Positions 43,902-56,715 are shown, counted from the stretch's first letter. The stretch is DNA of 64,000 nt from Druceiella hillmani (GCA_039881145.1 JAYKKI010000032.1:14321001-14385000); one strand, 5' to 3'. Notes: generated from the letters alone by a model not told the origin. Made by a program: numbers and translations.

Positions 43902-46900
43902 TTCTAAAAAAAAATCATTTAAGTAGCATACTTTTACAATTGGTTGTTTTAGGATACCCTCCCTCGGAACAAAAAAATAAATTTTAAAAACACTCACATG
44001 TCCCTCCGTTTGTCTGTCACAATCGTTTTTCTCAGAAACGTTTTGCAGTAGAAACTTGAAATTTTGCTTAGTAATAAAGTATATTAACTTACTAGGACTT
44101 CGCTGAGTAAGGGGAATTTCACTGCAAATCTGTGTATTGTTTATTTGCCCAAAAAAAAATGGTTGAACCCCCATATCTGATCCGCCGTCAATTCAAGCAT
44201 TCAGAGGCTGTCCGAGAAATCCTTTCGAGGCTCCCTTTCGTAATTTATATTCCTAACTTCTCATCATTCCCTTCCTGGGTTTCCCTGTTACATCCTGTCT
44301 CTCCTTCATTTCTGCTAATGTGTTTTTATTAATTACTTGTTATGCATCATTATTTTCTTAGCTTGTCATTTTATTTGTTACTATTTTATTATATTTGTTA
44401 TTTAATTGTTATGATCGGTCCGACAGTAATAATAAAAAATAAAACATACGATATTATTATACGTTAATGTAAACATCCTATAAAAATCTTTCTTCTTCTA
44501 CACAAAAATCGGTGTGACTCTGGCCCACTCTCCCTACCATGAACGTTATCATTTAAAACGTGCTTACAGAGAAAATGACAATATATATCTGAACATGCAC
44601 TAATGGAGACGGCAGAAATTATGTCGGCGTCACCATCCTCTTGAATTTTTCAAAATCGGAGGAAAACGGTCACTGACTTTGTTATACTAAAGTCGGTAGT
44701 TATTGTCCGTCGACTCGCTACTTACAAAAGTCATTCTTTTGTGACACGTAACAATCAGACTTCACTTCAAATAACTCTTAAATATTGTCAATGATTTTTG
44801 AATGACAACAACACGTATGTAATTTAAATAGTTTAACATCAACATGTTTTAGATGGATAGTTTTAAGATTGATTCGTATTGCAATAACATGACTCGTTAC
44901 ATCCTGAAAGCGTGCTTAAAACAACAGATACAATATTTAAATTCAATGCATATTCTAACACACTTGCAGCATTTAGAGAATGACATATGTCGGTCAGTTT
45001 AGAGCTAGCTGTGCGATTAAATCTCTTATTGTTCTATTCAGCAGCCACTTATGACAGCATTTTTATACATCCATTTAATATTACATAAATAACTTCCCGA
45101 TGCTTTGGAAACATTTAATGACAGTGCACTTCGTGAATAATTTACAGAATAAATAAGGGATCAGAAATAGTATTTCATCAATGGTTTTGAACACATACAC
45201 TTATTTGTAATTTATCCTTTTATACAATTTAATAAAAAAAACAAAATATTATACAAAAAAGAAAATATTAAATAGAACATGACCATTTGAATATTTTATC
45301 AATTTCCTAGAGCAAATCTTAATGTGAATTCAAATGAATCGAGATTAGTGTCTATAATGGTGCATCAACACCAAATATTACGGACGAAATTGAATCTCAA
45401 GTACCATAAAAAACGAATGTTTATAAAAATAAATCATTGCAGACTTTTCTCTTAAATGTTATATACGAGTGAGTATTGGGAATATTAATAGTAATAATAC
45501 CGAGCTAGTTTGGCTACTTTGAACATGGATATAAAAAAAATATCAGCATAGCAACTGATAAATTCGCCTTCTCAGTTCTTCAACATTGGAACATGTGGTA
45601 GCCAATATTTTCAATTCTTCTCCAATGCATAAAGTTGATTTTATATTGCAGTACGAGAGCATTATAGCAGTTCTATGTTAATTAATGTAAATTAAGTATA
45701 GAATCAGTCTCAATAAGGATTTTTATTTTTTTTTCTAAATGTGATTCTGGCCATTGCCTTAAATGAAGATTAGCTAAGGGATGAATTTTTGAATCTTTGA
45801 AATCAATACACGGGTTCTTGGGTGAATACATCCTCACACATATGGAGCGAAGGTACGCGCTGTGTTCTTTTTATGCACAACTAGAGAAATTTCTGCAACG
45901 TTTCAGAAAACGTTGGGAAAAAGTGACAATTTTAATAGTTATTGAAGCAGTAAATTAGGAAAAGAGACGAAAAAAGTCAAGGACAAGCATGCACATAGAT
46001 AATAGAATAAAGACAGAGCGGAAAGTTATATTAGAATTGAGAAGTTTGTTATGTAGTGATCGTTTCTAATCCTGCCTAGGTGGGAAACTATGTAAAGTGA
46101 CAAAGAGTTGATGTACAGTTGCAAACAGACAAGATTTGTGTTTTAAATAATTTAAAATATTTTTGTGATTTATATCGATAGCAAAATGTGATTATATTAA
46201 ACGTAGGCCAGAATGTTTTAACAAACCATTTTCTTTTGTTATATGGTAAAGACGATTTGATGACTCTTCAAATACCCATATACCGAATTTCTTTTCATAA
46301 CATTTTAGGTATTACCTATTCTAATTATATATCGATTTATTTCTTGGAAAAAAATGTGGATTGTCAGTCATTGTGATGTGCATCAGGATGAAGTAATCAA
46401 TTAATAAAAATTTTATGAATTTATTTATGTTAAGAAAATTGTCTCATCGTTTCCAGTACCTTTTTTCTTTTTACTTGTTGTCAAATCTCTTTCCATAAGT
46501 GAATGAATTGACATTATTAGTTGATGTCGAGAAAGGAGAAGATTCTCAATTTGTCTGTATTTTTTGGTTATGATACCTTATATCTCCAGCATTTACCTAT
46601 CAATTTGCATGATTCCTTTTTATTTGTCAGGGTATATTCACAGTGTGGTGTATTGAAGTTTTACTATAAATATCCTCAACAATGAACAGCAGAAGCGCAG
46701 TGATGGAGTTTAGATAATACAGATCTACTGAATTTCTGTTACGATTAAAGGCGACACAAATCTGTTTTCAGCAATATAGGATAAAATTATGAAGTCAAAC
46801 CATGGTAATAGGAACTCTTCACTGATGAGGAGTGAACTAATGGAGTTTGGTTTTTTTGACTTACCTTGTCGTAAGCAAGAATGAGATATTAGTAGATAGG

Positions 46901-46969
46901 TAGATAAGTAAATATGTATAGGCATATACAAAAACATAAATAAAATATCAGTTGGCATGTAAAACAGTA

Positions 46970-47017
<48 letters not shown>

Positions 47018-47280
47018 ACAGCATTATGTAACTAGATAATAGTAGACAGGTAGGTAGTATATACAAGTACATATAGGCATGAAACACTGACTACAGTGAA
47101 GCCAAAAAAGGAAATTAGGTTTATATATTCCTATATATGTACGTATATGTTTGTATTCCGGCATGTATATATGTAAGTATACGTATATATGGATCAATTT
47201 AGGTTTATAGAATACCACCAACGTCTGCATTGATTTCAGTAAATAGTATTAAATTATTTGTAAGTTCTTGACATTTTGGA
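43902..47280. other. intergenic DNA, no supported gene
   Basis: A GC-richer, pyrimidine-rich stretch at 44150-44330 keeps a short frame (HSEAVREILSRLPF..) that may be a retroelement fragment but is not recognised. A patch at 44600-44760 (GGAGACGGCAG, GTCGGCGTCACC) may be regulatory. An (AT)n microsatellite lies at 46973-47015. The rest is AT-rich. Confidence 0.4.
46973..47015. repeat. (AT)n microsatellite
   Basis: About 20 AT units. Confidence 0.95.
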
Positions 47281-47284
47281 TAAC

Positions 47285-47533
47285 ATATTGAATATATTTG
47301 GCGTTAATTCTGTAGAAATTCATTATTCACAATTAAATGAAACTACGTGATGTAGTATTATTTCTACTTTCTTTAAGTTCTTAACCACGATCTAGGTTTC
47401 GTTGTATTACAACATCTTCAGGTGGGCTATTAGCAAAGATCTTTGCTAATAGTAATACAACGAAACCTAGGTCATGGTAAAGAACTTAGAGAAAGTAGTT
47501 AAATTAAATAGAAATAAGTTTCATTTAATTGTG
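47285..47533 (+). mobile_element. foldback element copy 3, rearranged arm
   Basis: Begins ATATTGAATATATTTGGCG and ends CATTTAATTGTG. The left arm is complete to the AGGTGGGCTATTAGCAAAG loop region. The right arm lacks the CCCACCTGAAGATGTTG segment and the TACTACATCACGTAG segment. Flanking direct repeats are not recognisable. Confidence 0.8.
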
Positions 47534-47539
47534 AATTTT

Positions 47540-48690
47540 GGGCGCTAATGAGGGAAAAATTAAACATTTTAGCAAAAAAAATTAACCGACTTAAAGTAAT
47601 CACCAAATAAAAAGCGCACTGAAGGGTATAAAATCGTAAAAACATGAGAACTTCGTTGGAACTTTTGCGGTAAAATATCATTTTCGAACATACATAAATT
47701 TGCAAAATACTGTTACAACTAGTTAGAGATTTTTGGAGTCTATGCTAAGTGAAATATAATACTCATTTATGTGAACGGGTAAACATGTGTGAGAGCAAGA
47801 GAAGCGTCTGCTTATTATTATTTTGCGAATTTGTTATGTTCGGAAACGATATTGTACTGCAAAAATTCCGACTAAGTACTCGTATTTTTATTATTTTATA
47901 CTCTCAATGCGCCTTATATTCAGTTATAGTTTGAAATCGATTAAATTTCTTTAAACAATTTTTTATTATTCTTGAACAGATTGCGGCATTTTAGCTGCAG
48001 TGAAATATGCAACAAAACTAAAATTTGCATTTTATTGAGAAAGTTGTAGAAAAGATTAGGCTATTTAAAATTAATGTGCATCTGAAATTTACTTATCATT
48101 TCCATGTAAAATCAAGTTTAAAATATATTTTGAATGGTCCACTAAATGATTATATACGCAAATAGACTAAGAGAGGTTACATATCACGTTTAAATATCTT
48201 CGTGATTATACGTTTAAACTTTAAACGAATTTTCATTATTAAATGAAATATTAATTTCGTGTAAAATTACTTTTAGTTCTTTTTACCTATACTTGGATAA
48301 TCCTTAAATCATGTTTTAACAAATTTCATTGTGAATCAGTCGTTTCAGCAATGATCTTAGCTTTTATTGTAATCGTCTTCTAATATTTTCTTAATGAATA
48401 AATTTAAATGTTACCTATTGTTCAACATGATGTTCTTAGAGATAAATCACTCTATCCACGCACTTATAATTGACAGACGGTAAAAGAGTTATTCAATCAT
48501 TTTTAACCATACCTCTATACCAGCTTATTCGTGCATTGAGTATTATTGAAATTGTCGCTTGTCAATTTCCGTACTCACCCATCAAAACTTTTGTAAATTG
48601 ACGGGAATTATAAATAAATTATCCATTTACGAGCATTTCATTATTTTCATTCCAAAGGTTCGCTCATAAACATCTAAATACCCAATTTAG
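47540..48690. other. AT-rich DNA, no gene seen
   Basis: Short frames (47499-47705, 47749-47934) lack domains. Confidence 0.4.
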
Positions 48691-49010
48691 AAGAAAAGTC
48701 TTTTCAAAGCGGACCACCGTAAGTCGTAGAACAAATAATCGAATCGACCGAGGCGTCTTATTGAAAGACGTTTTGCCTATCAATGAGCATAAATCAAAGC
48801 GTATCTGTCAGTTTCACGATCTGGCACTTTGTTAGCGTCACTTCTGATGAATGTGCCACCAGTAGGGGTACGTCGTGAATAGAGCCCGGCCTCTTTGAGC
48901 GCTCGGCGCTGTGTCGTAACCTCTGAGCCGGCGTCGGCCAACGGCGAACAGTTAATGGCTTATGTGATTTCGTAGAATGAGTCGAGTGTTGAGACGGTAA
49001 AATGTTTATT
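48690..49010. other. GC-rich island with many CpGs
   Basis: From AAGCGGACCACCGTAAG through GAGCCCGGCCTC, GCGCTCGGCGCTGTG and GAGCCGGCGTCGGCCAACG the base composition departs sharply from the flanks over about 300 bases. No ORF, tRNA box or TE phrase recognised. Candidate conserved regulatory element. Confidence 0.4.
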
Positions 49011-49690
49011 GTTCGCCATATGGTCTTTTGCGTGGTACGTGGTTCAATGTGTCGATTTTAATGATATAAATTTGTGATCGTTGCTGATTGAGAAGATATT
49101 GCTCGATTGGTTCTCGTTATCAAAGCCGTACCGGATGAATGTATAATCATTTGTCTAAATCGTCGTATGTTTCTTACTTTACCATGCTATGATCGTTATA
49201 ATTTTTTGATTATCTAAGAGGCTTCACTTTGTGATATTAAGATTAGCCGTGTATAAATTTTATAGGAAGTGATAAAGATAAAATGAGACATTCAACTTCA
49301 TGTTTAAAAAAGTCGCGGCATGTTTCTAGCCTTAACTGAACGACAGTAGCATTTACGGTGAAAAAGTTACATTAATTTGTCAAGTTGCTGGAAAAATGTT
49401 ATTGCTTGTTATCTACATACATCTCCAACCATCCTTTATTATTAAGCCTTTCATAGTTCCCACCGAGAGATAAGCAAGCAAAGTAAATATGGCGGATACT
49501 TGTACTTCATATTGGCGCTCGTATGGTATTTAATGAATAGATATTTAATATTAGTAGGATATGTATATTGTACACAAAATGTGTTTTATGTCTTATTTTT
49601 GTAGTTACTAACTATCTTCCTTTTTGAAGTAAAACTTCTTTACGCACGCTTGACTTGGGGAGTAAGCTGGTGAATGCGTGACGAGAGCGT
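49011..49690. other. AT-rich DNA, no gene seen
   Basis: The words GTTTTATGTCTTATTTTTGT and GTAGTTACTAACTA near 49583-49615 are an outlying fragment of the 300-bp repeat at 50285. Confidence 0.4.
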
Positions 49691-49779
49691 TACGAAAAGT
49701 GTGATCGGGCGAGGCGAACGGAAGTTGAGAGGGAGATATAAGTTAGTGAAGACAGAAAGAGAGAGAGTTACTTTTCGTA

Positions 49780-49966
49780 TATTACTGTAGGGACAAGAGA
49801 GAGAGGTGCGAGCACAAATTTTCTTTCTCTCTTTCTCTCATAACCAGTTATGTTTCGTATATCTAAGACACAGTGCAAGCCTATTGTCTGTATCACACTG
49901 TAGGAGCAAGAGAGAGCAGTGCGCGCGCACATTTTCTTTCTCTCTTCCTCTCATAGCCAGTGCATG

Positions 49967-49968
<2 letters not shown>
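49780..49968. repeat. 113-bp tandem duplication with GA/CT tracts
   Basis: CTGTAGGGACAAGAGAGAG near 49784 and CTGTAGGAGCAAGAGAGAG near 49899 each lead to a GCGAGCACA/GCGCGCACA word and TTTCTTTCTCTCT..CTCTCATA.CCAGT. Confidence 0.85.

Positions 49969-49969
<1 letters not shown>

Positions 49970-50034
<65 letters not shown>
49970..50034. repeat. (AT)n microsatellite
   Basis: About 32 units with a single C interruption. Confidence 0.95.
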
Positions 50035-50284
50035 GTATGCGAGTTTGCTAGCGGTACGCGAACGGTAATTTTTTGATTATTTTGTAATTTCATTTCGTTC
50101 TTGAACAATTTTATATATTATTTTGTTCAATACATTAAATATTCTACGTTTAAAGTGAATAAAATTGTAAATTCATTTTAAAGTTCATATTTTGTGAATT
50201 TGAAGTTTTACTTCAGTCGTGTGGTCTAAAGCACACTCGTTTTTTTTTCCTTTATCCTATTTTAACTACCTTCTTTTTACCTTT

Positions 50285-51235
50285 CATTTTATGTCTTATT
50301 TTTGTAGTTACTAATTACCTTCAGTTTGGCCCATTATCAAATTTTATCTTATATTTTTTTTCGTACCGTCAAAGGTATGTTGCAATCAAGGAATTTCCCT
50401 TTGGAGCAAAACTGGAATACGTATTAGTATCTAGTCTTCTCTTATGTCCTTCGATATAAGTTTAAATGTTTACCTAAAATTTATTTTTATGACCACGTTT
50501 TATTTACAAGGCGTCGAAGATCTTTTCTACAAAAAAATAGAGTCTTTTACACCTATAGTATTTGTAATTGAAGCTTTATTGAATACATATTGTTTTATGT
50601 CTTATTTTTGTAGTTAGTACCTTTAATTTGGCCCATTATACAATTTCATCTTACGACAACATCAAAGGTATGTAACAATCAAGGAATTTCCCGCTGGAGC
50701 CAAACTGGAATACGTATTAGTATCTTGTCTCCTCTTATGTCCTTCGATATAAGTTTAAATGTGTATCTAAAATTAATTTTTATGATCACCTTTTATTTAC
50801 AAGGCGTCGAAGATCTTTACTATAAAAAATGGAGCCTTTTACATCTATAGTATTTGTAATTGAAGCTTTATTGAATATATATTGTTTTATGTCTCATTTT
50901 TGTAGTTAGCACTTTTAATTTGGTCCATTATACAATTTCATGTTACTTTTTTTTCGTAACGTCAAAAGTATGTAGCAATCATGGAACTTCCCGTTGAAGC
51001 AAAACTAAAATACGTATTAATATCTTGTCTCCTCTTATGTTCTTCGACATAAGATTAAATGTTTTCCTAAAATTAATTTTGAGGACCACGATTTATTTAC
51101 AAGGCGTCGAAGATCTTTACTATAAAAATGGGGCCTTTTACAACTATAGTTTTTGTAATTTAAGTTCCATTGAATATATACATATTTTTTTCATTTTAAA
51201 GCATTCTTATTCAGTAACATCTATCATGTAGCAAA
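50285..51235. repeat. 300-bp tandem repeat, three copies
   Basis: TTTATGTCTTATTTTTGTAG (about 50288, 50594, 50886), TTTGG.CCATTAT, AATACGTATTAGTATCT.GTCT and ACAAGGCGTCGAAGATCTT (about 50506, 50799, 51100) recur in order. Copies are diverged by several percent or more by eye. Confidence 0.93.
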
Positions 51236-51639
51236 GTCCACGATAGGAATAAACTGATTATTACTGTTACAAAAGTTATTATTTAGGAGTTATTTTTTTA
51301 TTAATAATTTAAAGCAAATTTTCTTTTTATACTTAAGTGGAAAGTAAATTTGGTAAAAAACAATATTTTATTCTCCAGGTTTCGCAAAGATTTTTTTTGC
51401 GGAATGTAACAGCTACTTGTCACAGCAAAACCAATACTTGACTCATCGCCTAGCCGAGACACTACTTAAGCATATTTGCTGACAATTTAAAAATAAAGTT
51501 TAAAAGACCTATCAGAATTTTCCAAATAAACAAAGGTGGAACAAACATAATTTATGTTTATTATCAAATTTAAACCCCTTCAAGCCTTAAACACTTAGCC
51601 CATTTCTTCTATAATGCCTTTAACACTTTTGAAAGAATT

Positions 51640-52375
51640 TTTTCACTTGGGAATCAGCGACCTTGAAGAATTTTTTCGGATGTCGGAAGAAATATATTGG
51701 ATGGAGCCAGGTGGGGACCGCTGGTAGGGTGGATAATTGAGTTGCTTGAACTCGCAGTTTTGAATGGCAGCCTGTGTTTATGTTCACATATACGGAGCAT
51801 TATAATGACGAAGCTTTCCTTAATGGACTTGCACAATGTTCTCATAGTACCAACGGAAAAAATCTATTTTCCGTTAAATTAAGCTTATGCGGCCTAGGAT
51901 ACTCTAGTAGCCAAAGTTCTTCTTCATCATAAAATACAGCTGCCATCAACGGTGAGTAAAGATTTGTGTTTCCATTGAATGAACTCCATTTTTAACTCAA
52001 GCTTTGTCATAGACCCATGTTTCATCTCCAGTCACTAAGCGTTAAAAAAAGTTTCTGCATCCTCAGAAACCAGCTCTAACTTGTCTTCTAAGCGTCCTTT
52101 ATTATTCTTTTATTCTATGGCGATTATTCTTTCCAGAGAGAACTTTTGCCAATGTCAAGTTTAGATTTGTTGGTTAGGCAACACTAAGTAGATTACGCTC
52201 CAAATATCTGTCACTATTGCTTGATAAGAAAAATAAAGAAAAGAGCGAAACGAAAATCAAATAGAAGTTTACTATGCTAGAACAAATTAAGCGAAAATTT
52301 AAACAAAACAATTATAGATAATACAAAGGTGACAACAGTACATAAACGAATAGTAAGTATATACTATAATAGTAA

Positions 52376-52431
<56 letters not shown>

Positions 52432-53010
52432 AAACATAAAAAGATATATAAAAATACACATTAATATAGAAGGTCCTAGATTTTGACGATCTTTCTTGTG
52501 TATTGAATGATTAAGAATAGAATGGTTTTATTAGTAATGGATAGAATGGATCTAATGATAGTGGGTAATTTAATTCTTTGTTTTAATAATTTGTAAACGG
52601 ATGAAGGAAATTTATTATTCAACAGGCATGCAAAAATGAGCAAGAATTGAAATTAATCACAAGCATGCGCCCCGGGCGTCTTTTTGAACTAGTGTCAGTA
52701 ACTGCAGAACCCATCTTTCACTGATTTCGGAGGATTTACAAATGATCATGAATATTGTTCCAGGTTATGCCTGTCGAGATGCTCATTTCTTCAGCTTTCC
52801 AAAAAATCTTCACTCGACTTTTCTGGAGTAATTGCTATTACGGCCACTCGGGTCGTCTTCTCTGCACTCTCTTTCCCACTTACACTGCTGATTCCAAAAT
52901 TAAACTTTATATTCAGAAGGCGCAGATTATCAATACCCTGTGGCCAAGCATACAAACTTTTCTTTTGAATTCTTTTTTCCTTTCGAAGGGAATTTTAACA
53001 TCGATCGCTG
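51640..53010 (-). pseudogene. mariner-family transposase relic, split by inserted DNA
   Basis: Read on the minus strand in several frames, the order is that of a mariner transposase. The N-terminal helix-turn-helix part is at about 53000-52655: REDDPSGRN (compare the family's EDDPRSGRP), ISTGITWNNIHDHL, then ISERWVLQLLTLVQKDA. The catalytic and C-terminal part is at about 52110-51640: LVTGDETWVYDKA carries the conserved TGDE(T/K)W block with the first catalytic Asp, and IIHPTSGPHLAPSNIFL matches the family's HPPYSPDLAPSDYFL region. About 500 bases (52200-52655) with an AT microsatellite separate the parts. There are many frameshifts and stops, so it is inactive. Terminal inverted repeats were not located. 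Confidence 0.75.
52374..52428. repeat. (AT)n microsatellite inside the mariner relic
   Basis: About 27 units, preceded by a duplicated ATAGTAAGTATAT. Confidence 0.95.
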
Positions 53011-53214
53011 CCCCAAATCGATAATATTTTTGCAAATTTTTAAAAAAAAAATGGCACCGATCACGTACCATGCTCTCAATAACAAAGTAATAATCGCACT
53101 GAGCTCAAATCAAGAAGGTGTCATACGAAGGTATACAGCTACACGCATAGACAAGTGTCTGCTTCTTTTGTGCTAAACTTCATCCTGTGGTTGGTAAATT
53201 ATTGAACTATCCTC

Positions 53215-53219
53215 ATATG

Positions 53220-53260
<41 letters not shown>

Positions 53261-53263
53261 ATT

Positions 53264-53312
<49 letters not shown>
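53215..53312. repeat. (AT)n microsatellite
   Basis: Two long AT runs around ACATTTGT. Confidence 0.95.
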
Positions 53313-54430
53313 TCGAGTTTAGTTTGAATAGCGGCGTCTCTGCGGGTATATGTTAGTTTTATTTAAGACATTGATGAGTCTGAATCTCTATCAATAATTA
53401 GCTACTCCAATAGACTACATCATTTGGTCATTTGCGAAGTCTTCATTAATTTATAGATTCACCCAGGTATCCGAACCTATTTTTAAATCTCATCTAACAG
53501 AATTGAAGTCCCAAATCTACGTTATGTTTCATTCAGACACTATTTTTTCAAGAACACGATTTGCAATCCTAATTCCGATATAAATTTGGCAGTTTGTAAA
53601 TTTATCATGCTTGAATTTGCAAGTTTTCAGTTTATGATTCTTGTTAGCTAAATAATTTACAAGTAGAAGATATTGTATTCTACCCTAAAAAATAGTCAAA
53701 TGAATAAATTATTTACACAGTCCGTATTAAACTGCCCTTAGAACCTGACGTGTCAATTTTCTAGGTACTTACTTTTCTAGGTAATCAGAAGTAAAGTTGT
53801 GAGGGTGGAAAATCAATTTTCTGTTGAACTGCTACTTCAGTCTCGTGAAACAGGATGGAAAATGGTGGTGTAATTAGAAAGTAATATTTTTCTGAAAATG
53901 TCTGACCTTAGCATGAAAGGTGGCTAAGTAGTTTGGTACATATGTACATATACGTATACACTTTTGTTCACGTTGCTATCCCTAATTAAACAAAAATGTT
54001 TTCGGAAAAAAGTTTTCTACATATATCTCCATGACGCCGATTATATTTTTACGGATATCGCTTGAGGAGTTAAATCACAGAATCGAAACAAAGAAAGAAA
54101 ATGAAAAACTGACTTTCACATTTATAATATTACTCATTGGTATTGAATTGAATAGTTAGAACTAGTTAGAACTAACATTGTATCTATGAATACTTTTATA
54201 TATATGTGGAACGATGTAATGAAATTCTAAATTAGTGCAAGTAGCCGAATTCATCAAATTAAAATAAGAACTTTTAATTTGAAAATACCCAACTTAGTAC
54301 AAGTATTTCTGTTAGTTATTGGTCAGTATTACAACCGTCTATATTATATTTCGAATTTGTTTACTTTGATACAATATGAGCATGTCTTTCCAAATGAAAT
54401 ATTTCATCAAGAAACAACTGCGTGACCAGA
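53313..54430. other. AT-rich DNA, no gene seen
   Basis: No supported ORF or repeat. Confidence 0.4.
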
Positions 54431-54735
54431 CACCGATTTCTACCCATTAGTCACGGATTCACCGCACTTGCTTCGATGCCCGGTTTCGGTTCGTTCCACC
54501 GTTTGCGACATAGGTCGTGTCTTCAAAATGTCCGAATCGTCTCATGATGTGCCGTGTCTCGGATGCAATAAGACAACGTCGGTAATCAGATGAAACGGAT
54601 CTCAAATATACATCTGACATAACACGCTCCGTACCAGTTTGACGGACAAATGATGCGAGTCACATTTACTTACGTTGACGATGCGAACGAGTGTTTACAT
54701 GTTACGGTGATTGCCGGTTGCCTTGATACCAAATT
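54430..54735. other. GC-richer island next to the satellite
   Basis: About 300 bases of non-repetitive, CpG-containing DNA (GATGCCCGGTTTCGGTTCG, CGTGTCTCGGATGC, GACGATGCGAACGAGTG) end shortly before the 182-bp satellite. No ORF or TE phrase recognised; candidate conserved non-coding element. Confidence 0.35.
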
Positions 54736-54810
54736 AGACGAGTGTTCTATTTAGTTAAATTCACGAGTGAAGCGAAATGCCAGACAAAATAATTCCTGTG
54801 TTGACAAATA

Positions 54811-56270
54811 GGGTTTGAAAGAAATTTTATTGGTTGAATACTCAGTCAACTTAGTTGAATAGTAATAAAGCTATTTTTAGATTGCAATAGGTAAATTCTA
54901 TTTCAATCAATTAATTTGCATTGTATACTATACAATTTCATGTCGAATATTGTAATAATTGTAATTCTTTTCGTTTTCGTGAAAGACTAAATAGGCTTTG
55001 AAAGAAATTTTATTAGTTGAATACTTAGTCAACTTAGTTGAATAGTAATAAAGCTATTTTTAGATTGCAATAGGTAAATTCTATTTCAATCAATTAATTT
55101 GCATTGTATACTATACAATTTGGTGTCGAATATTGTAATAATTATAATTCTTTTCGTTTTCGTGAAAGACTAAATTGGCTTTGAAAGAAATTTTATTAGT
55201 TGAATACTTAGTCAACTTAGTTGAATAGTAATAAAGCTATTTTTAGATTGCAATAGGTAAATTCTATTTCAATCAATTAATTTGCATTGTATACTATACA
55301 ATTTGGTGTCGAATGTTGTAATAATTGTAATTCTTTTCGTTTTCGTGAAAGACTAAATAGGCTTTGAAAGAAATTTTATTAGTTGAATACTTAGTCAACT
55401 TAGTTGAATAGTAATAAAGCTATTTTTAGATCGCAATAGGTATATTCTATTTCAATCAATTAATTTGCATTGTATACTATACAATTTGGTGTCGAATATT
55501 GTAATAATTATAATTCTTTTCGTTTTCGTGAAAGACTAAATAGGCTTTGAAAGAAATTTTATTGGTTGAATACTCAGTCAACTTAGTTGAATAGTAATAA
55601 AGCAATTTTTAGATTGCAATAGGTAAATTCTATTTCAATCAATTAATTTGCATTGTATACTATACAATTTGGTGTCGAATATTGTAATAATTGTAATTCT
55701 TTTCGTTTTCGTGAAAGACTAAATAGGCTTTGAAAGAAATGTTATTGGTTGAATACTCAGTCAACTTAGTTGAATAGTAATAAAGCTATTTTTAGATTGC
55801 AATAGGTAAATTCTATTTCAATCAATTAATTTGCATTGTATACTATACAATTTGGTGTCGAATATTGTAATAATTATAATTCTTTTCGTTTTCGTGAAAG
55901 ACTAAATAGGCTTTGAAAGAAATGTTATTGGTTGAATACTCAGTCAACTTAATTGAATAGTAATAAAGCTATTTTTAGATTGCAATAGGTAAATTCTATT
56001 TCAACTAATCAATTGCCTTTGTATACTACAACATTTGATGTCGACTATTGTAATAATTATAATTCTTTTCGTTTTCGTGAAATACTAAATCGGCTTTGAA
56101 AGAAATTTTATTGGTTGAATACTCAGTCAACTTAGTTGAATAGTAATAAAGCTATTTTTAGATTGCAATAGGTAAATTCTATTTCAACCAATTAATTTTC
56201 TTTGTATACCATAAAATTTGTTATCGAATATTGTAATAATTATAATTCTTTTTGTTTTCGTGAATGACTA
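54811..56270. repeat. 182-bp satellite array, eight copies
   Basis: GGCTTTGAAAGAAATTTTAT (or its variant) begins copies at about 54811, 54993, 55178, 55360, 55543, 55726, 55908 and 56091. Each holds GTCAACTTAGTTGAATAGTA, TTTTTAGATTGCAATAGGTA and TCTTTTCGTTTTCGTGAA. Copies 2-4 read TTAGTTGAATACTTAG where copies 1 and 5-8 read TTGGTTGAATACTCAG. Copies 7 and 8 are the most diverged in their second half, as at the edge of an array. Confidence 0.97.
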
Positions 56271-56590
56271 CTATGATCGCAAAATCCTTCACGTGAAACT
56301 TTAAAAAATATTATTAAGTTAACTCTATGGTTAATTAATACACGTGATGGGTAATAATTATAAAATAAACTTTTGTTAAGCAAGTGAGGTAAAGTTTTAT
56401 TGTAGTACTGAAGTACGTAACGAAGTAGTGAATTATGTAACAACCAAATTTGTATAGAATGAAACAAAACCTTTAACAAATTGGAGAACCAAAGTTGTTT
56501 ATTCAATCACCTACCCCTCTCCCACCACTCCACATTTCAATTCCGGTAACGGCCGTTTAATCAATGTATGTCTGGGTGAAAAAATTAATT
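56271..56590. other. flank of the satellite, no gene seen
   Basis: A CCTACCCCTCTCCCACCACT tract at 56509 and CGGTAACGGCCG near 56544; an 88-codon minus frame here has no domain. Confidence 0.4.
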
Positions 56591-56715
56591 GCGCAATTAA
56601 TAAAACAAGTAGCGTCATCTATTGACATACATTTGTATACTATAATATATTTGTGGAAATTCTACGCGTCGAGTAGCTATGCAAATCTTTGTTGTAATAA
56701 TATAAATTACTTATT
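56590..56715 (+). mobile_element. dispersed repeat, plus strand
   Basis: Partner of the minus-strand copy at 31560-31735, sharing the phrases given there, in the same order. Confidence 0.6.

Noticed and set aside
46725..47230. Overlapping minus frames with Tyr/Ile runs
   Set aside because: Driven by the AT microsatellite and ATAC-type repeats.
49893..50108. Minus frame with IYIYIY run
   Set aside because: Crosses an (AT)n microsatellite.
52755..53024. 89-codon plus frame and overlapping 78-codon frame
   Set aside because: The opposite strand carries mariner transposase motifs; the plus frames are shadows of it.
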